In this document: positions 61,702 to 64,000 of the stretch, in pieces
How the letters are laid out: the number at the start of each line of letters is the position of its first letter
How positions within the stretch are numbered: position 1 is the stretch's first letter
Source: Leifsonia sp. ZF2019
GTDB taxonomy: Bacteria; Actinomycetota; Actinomycetes; Actinomycetales; Microbacteriaceae
Assembly (NCBI RefSeq): GCF_019924635.1
Contig: NZ_CP065037.1
Span: forward strand, 1,302,001-1,366,000
DNA: 64,000 nt
Direction: 5' to 3'
Position numbers and translations under genes: made by a program
Notes under the pieces: generated by a model
The model's database searches: none
What the model saw: the letters and a program-made list of their open reading frames with translations, nothing else
Told to the model about the DNA's origin: nothing

Positions 61702-62182
61702 CTAGGGCGATGCACCGCTCAGGCTGTGCGGCAAGTGGTTCGTCCCATCCGGTGAACTGCAGGCCTGAACCGAGGCTGCCATCGGTGACGATAACGATCG
61801 GGCCGGTCGTCGCATTCATAGCGTGCAGGATCGCGTCGCGGATTCTGGAAGTCTCTAGCTGTCCCGCTCCAGCGCTGACCTCCTTCACCTGCACCAAAGT
61901 CTCGTCGCCTGTAGCTGTGCGACAGTCGAGGTCCTCGAAGCCTTCGGGAACTAGCGTGGTGAACGGCAGGACGCCTGCACGAGACATCACAAGCACGTGC
62001 ACCGAGACAGCAAGTTGCCAAGTGACGCCTGCGACGTTGCGCGAGCCGTGTCTCAGCTTCCCCCATAGCTCTTCGCGGGCGTCGCTGTCCGCAGGGTGTG
62101 GCGGCGTCGGAGCGTTGGCATCTCGTGGCGTGGTCGGGCCTCGTCTACGTGGCCTCTTTCGACCCCTGCCAGACGAACCCAT
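61702..62182 (-). pseudogene. Large STAND/Avs-like NTPase, 5' part (IS-interrupted)
   Basis: 159 codons from ATG at 62182 (GAGGGA 6 nt upstream) to the CTAG next to the IS. After a basic, Pro-rich start of 35 residues comes a PD-(D/E)XK-like domain: GVTWQLAVSVHVL (Gln 56), VPEGFEDLD (Glu 80, Asp 84, Asp 86) and ETLVQVKEVS (Gln 98, Lys 100). This matches the layout of Cap4/DUF4297-type DNA nucleases at the front of defence NTPases. Its frame joins the 3' part exactly (CIA-L-VDALVARG) once the IS and one CTAG are removed. Confidence 0.78.
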
Positions 62183-62215
62183 GGTGCTTCCCTCGCGAAG
62201 GCCTACTCCGGTCGA

Positions 62216-62236
62216 TCGAGCGCGGGTTGCGCTCGA
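62216..62236. promoter_or_regulatory. Palindrome upstream of the large NTPase gene
   Basis: TCGAGCGC-N5-GCGCTCGA, perfect 8-bp arms, 33 nt before the ATG at 62182. A possible operator. The rest of 62237-62380 shows no gene. Confidence 0.5.
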
Positions 62237-62380
62237 CCCATAGAACGACGATAGCGAGGGTGACCGACATCGCAGGCGTCTGCGGCCCGGAGAAGCGCTG
62301 GAGAGTGCTGCCTCCTTGACCGGATCAAGTAGCCGCTGGTCGCGCGATGCGCTCGTCAGGAGAAGCCGGCGTGTGGGGTG

Positions 62381-62565
62381 CCTCAGGAGAGTCCTTCTGC
62401 CTCCTTGGCGAGGGGGACCAAAAGGGGACCAGAAACATGCAAACCATGCATCACGTGACGTGTTCTGCATGATCTGAGGCCCGGAATCACGCGGAATCCG
62501 GCCTGACTGATGCCGACTGGACGCCTGGGGGTCAAGGGGTCGCAGGTTCAAATCCTGTCAGCCCG
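62381..62565. other. attR with element arm
   Basis: 62525-62565 repeats the tRNA-Pro 3' half (core 62536-62560), reading CAGCCCGAC at the end where the tRNA has CATCCCGAC. The arm before it matches 53993-54134. It marks the right end of island 2. Confidence 0.75.
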
Positions 62566-62567
62566 AC

Positions 62568-62635
62568 GTCACGACAAGAAGAGAGGGCCGGAGAGTTCGC
62601 GATGCGAACCTCCGGCCCTCTCTTCTTGTCGTGAC
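62568..62635. terminator. Very long hairpin next to attR
   Basis: 26-bp stem (GTCACGACAAGAAGAGAGGG... 62568-62593 with 62610-62635) plus inner GTTCGC/GCGAAC after one bulged A. Probably the original terminator of the tRNA-Pro gene, now separated from it by the islands. Confidence 0.75.
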
Positions 62636-62759
62636 TCGCTGCGGACTTCCCGGGTCCCCGCCGCGCGGGGCCCCGGGCGCCGTCAAACGCGAAGCGTGCG
62701 GGCGGCGTTTGGGGGAGCGGTGGGGTGCAGCCCGACGTCAGGGCCGTTTGCGTAACTAT

Positions 62760-62954
62760 TTACGAAACCGCCCGAAAGAGAATCGCCCCGGAGAAATCTC
62801 CGGGGCGATTCTCTTTCTGGCGGCCCGTATCTGGGTTGTAGTGCTCGCGGTCGCATCGTCGTACCTTGGGGTCCTTCGGTTCGCTTCGAGTAGCGTTGGC
62901 GATGAACGAGCTGATCTTGCGCATGTTGAACGCCGCAACGATGAGCGTGATCAT
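62760..62954 (-). pseudogene. Possible transposase C-terminal remnant
   Basis: Frame reads MITLIVAAFNMRKISSFIAN and continues for 64 residues, running through the hairpin. The AAFNMRKI...F pattern resembles the end of DDE transposases. No start-side domain is present. Could be noise. Confidence 0.3.
62774..62817. terminator. 21-bp perfect hairpin
   Basis: GAAAGAGAATCGCCCCGGAG... (62774-62794) pairs with 62797-62817 with a 2-nt centre (AA). Lies inside the end of the transposase-like fragment. Likely a bidirectional terminator. Confidence 0.65.
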
Positions 62955-62967
62955 GAACGCACCGCCG

Positions 62968-63351
62968 TCAGCCGGCCGACGGCGAGCGGCCGATATCGTC
63001 CGCCTCCGCCGGCTCCCGGAACTCGGTGACCTCGGAACCGTGCTCCGCAGCCCAAGCGTTGAGCGCCTCGATCGGTGACTGCAGACTGCGGCCGAGCTCG
63101 GTCAGCTGGTACGTCACCGTGCGCGCGCTGGCAGCGTGGCGCTCGACCAGCCCGTTCTGCTGCAGGTGCCGCAGCGTCTGAGTCAGCACCTTCCGCGAGA
63201 CGCCGCCGATGAGGGTTACCAGCTCCGCGTGTCGAAGAGGCCTCGGGATCAAACCCTGGATGACGAGGACGGACCACTTGTCGGAGAGGAGTTCGAGCGT
63301 GAGGCGGGCGGGGCAGTCCGCGAGGAAGACGTTCCCTGGTCGATCGAGCAC
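62968..63351 (-). CDS. HxlR family transcriptional regulator
   Basis: 127 residues. ADCPARLTLELLSDKWSVLV (Cys-Pro and DKW are HxlR marks), then LRHAELVTLIGGVSRKVLTQ and LRHLQQNGLVERHAASARTV form the winged helix. GTG at 63351 gives normal family length; ATG at 63414 would add residues across the operator region. Divergent from the oxidoreductase and probably its regulator; HxlR proteins often sense reactive aldehydes or quinones. Confidence 0.88.
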   Translation of the reverse strand: MLDRPGNVFLADCPARLTLELLSDKWSVLVIQGLIPRPLRHAELVTLIGGVSRKVLTQTLRHLQQNGLVERHAASARTVTYQLTELGRSLQSPIEALNAWAAEHGSEVTEFREPAEADDIGRSPSAG

Positions 63352-63369
63352 CGTCCAAAGGTACCTCGG

Positions 63370-63386
63370 GGTAACGCATCGTTTCC
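63370..63386. promoter_or_regulatory. Putative HxlR operator
   Basis: GGTAACG-CAT-CGTTTCC: arms match at 6 of 7 positions, between the divergent genes. Confidence 0.45.
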
Positions 63387-63449
63387 TACCGTGGAGATCG
63401 AGTCGTCGTCGCACTGCTCGGCGTTATCGAACCACTCACGGGAGAAACC

Positions 63450-64000
63450 ATGTCACGCGTCGTCGTCTTCGATCGCTTCGGCGGTCCAGAGGTCCTTCGG
63501 GTCGTCGATGAGGAGCCTGCCGCCCCGAGATCCGGCGAGGTCCGGATCCAGATCGAGGCGGCAGCCGTCAACCCCATCGACATCCTGAGTCGCTCCGGCA
63601 CTTCGCCCGCGCATGTCGCCCTGCCGCACGCCCGCCTCGGCGTCGAAGCCACAGGGGTGGTGGAGGCTGTCGGCCCCGAGACGTCGGGATTCCATGTCGG
63701 GGATCCGGTGATCGTGACCGCCATCCCGGACTTCGTCGCCCGTGGCAGCTACGCCGACCGCCTCACGGTGCCCTCGAGTGTCCTGATCCTCCGCCCTCCG
63801 CAGCTGACCGTTCCGCAGGCCGCCGCGAGTTGGGTGGCGTTCTCGACGGCGTACGGCGCCCTGGTCGGTGCGGCCGGGACGCGGCCCGGAGACCGTGTGG
63901 TCGTCTCCGGCGCCTCCGGTGCCGTCGGCCGGGCGGCGATCCAGGTCGCCCGACTCGTCGGCGCGGTCCCGATCGCGCTCACACGCAGGCGGAACGGCGT
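63450..64000 (+). CDS. NADP-dependent quinone oxidoreductase (zinc-free MDR family), partial
   Basis: About 183 codons to the window end. GroES-like start (VVVFDRFGGPEVLRVVDEEP), AAAVNPIDILSRSG and the NADPH-binding VVVSGASGAVGRAAIQVARL at about 150-170. Lacks the Zn Cys cluster in the part seen, so it is QOR-type. GGAG lies 5 nt before the ATG. Likely controlled by the divergent HxlR protein. Confidence 0.88.
   Translation, partial: MSRVVVFDRFGGPEVLRVVDEEPAAPRSGEVRIQIEAAAVNPIDILSRSGTSPAHVALPHARLGVEATGVVEAVGPETSGFHVGDPVIVTAIPDFVARGSYADRLTVPSSVLILRPPQLTVPQAAASWVAFSTAYGALVGAAGTRPGDRVVVSGASGAVGRAAIQVARLVGAVPIALTRRRNG

Overview
The window is high-GC actinobacterial chromosome. Gene order (infC-rpmI-rplT, trmH-type methyltransferase, pheST, arg operon, tyrS-tlyA-nadK-recN-pyrG-nudix-xerD-parA-scpAB-rluB-tyrA-cmk-der), very short intergenic gaps, frequent GTG starts and many leaderless promoters fit the family Microbacteriaceae; a Leifsonia-like organism is my best guess from gene order alone.

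About 1-43.5 kb is conserved core. 1-8.2 kb: a partial MFS exporter, a phosphoribosyltransferase, ung, an acetyltransferase, an EXPERA-like membrane protein, a GntR-ABC operon with a clear operator, an amidase and a small membrane gene broken by a stop codon. 8.3-11.2 kb: DUF1844 gene, infC (ATC start, long structured leader), rpmI, rplT and an rRNA methyltransferase. 11.3-22.6 kb: pheST, then argC-J-B-D-F-H with no argR or argG, preceded by a leaderless, arginine-rich 28-codon ORF that looks like an attenuator peptide, then a 41-residue membrane protein and an alkyladenine glycosylase. 22.7-39.1 kb: a SatD-like regulator with a cluster of CCTGAT boxes, then tyrS through der as a dense run with many overlaps. 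39.2-43.3 kb: a membrane GT2 polysaccharide synthase coupled to an anchored GH18 protein with two chitin-binding modules.

At 43.57 kb a tRNA-Pro(GGG) gene is the integration site of two tandem islands. Copies of its 3' half recur at 54.14 and 62.53 kb, and about 180 bp of flanking sequence is shared by the two distal copies. Island 1 (43.65-54.15 kb) is a catabolic cassette: an integrase remnant, an AraC-like gene, a secreted CocE/NonD-type hydrolase, a LacI regulator, two HSL-type esterases, an MFS importer, a decayed GH1 beta-glucosidase, and a TetR/flavin-monooxygenase pair. Three copies of TCGAA-N4-TTCGA mark a LacI regulon. Island 2 (54.15-62.56 kb) is visibly AT-richer and looks like a defence locus: a 60-residue protein, an RyR-domain-like protein, an unknown protein, a DUF4365-like nuclease, and facing them a very large NTPase gene.

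That large gene is split by a 1,548-bp IS5-family element flanked by CTAG. Removing the element and one CTAG restores one open frame of 1,353 residues with an N-terminal PD-(D/E)XK-like domain and a Walker A P-loop, the layout of an antiviral STAND (Avs-like) protein. The IS carries an EXLDI-family passenger gene with an 18-bp palindrome at its start. Beyond the last att copy lie two very strong hairpins, a possible transposase remnant, an HxlR regulator and a divergent, partial quinone oxidoreductase.
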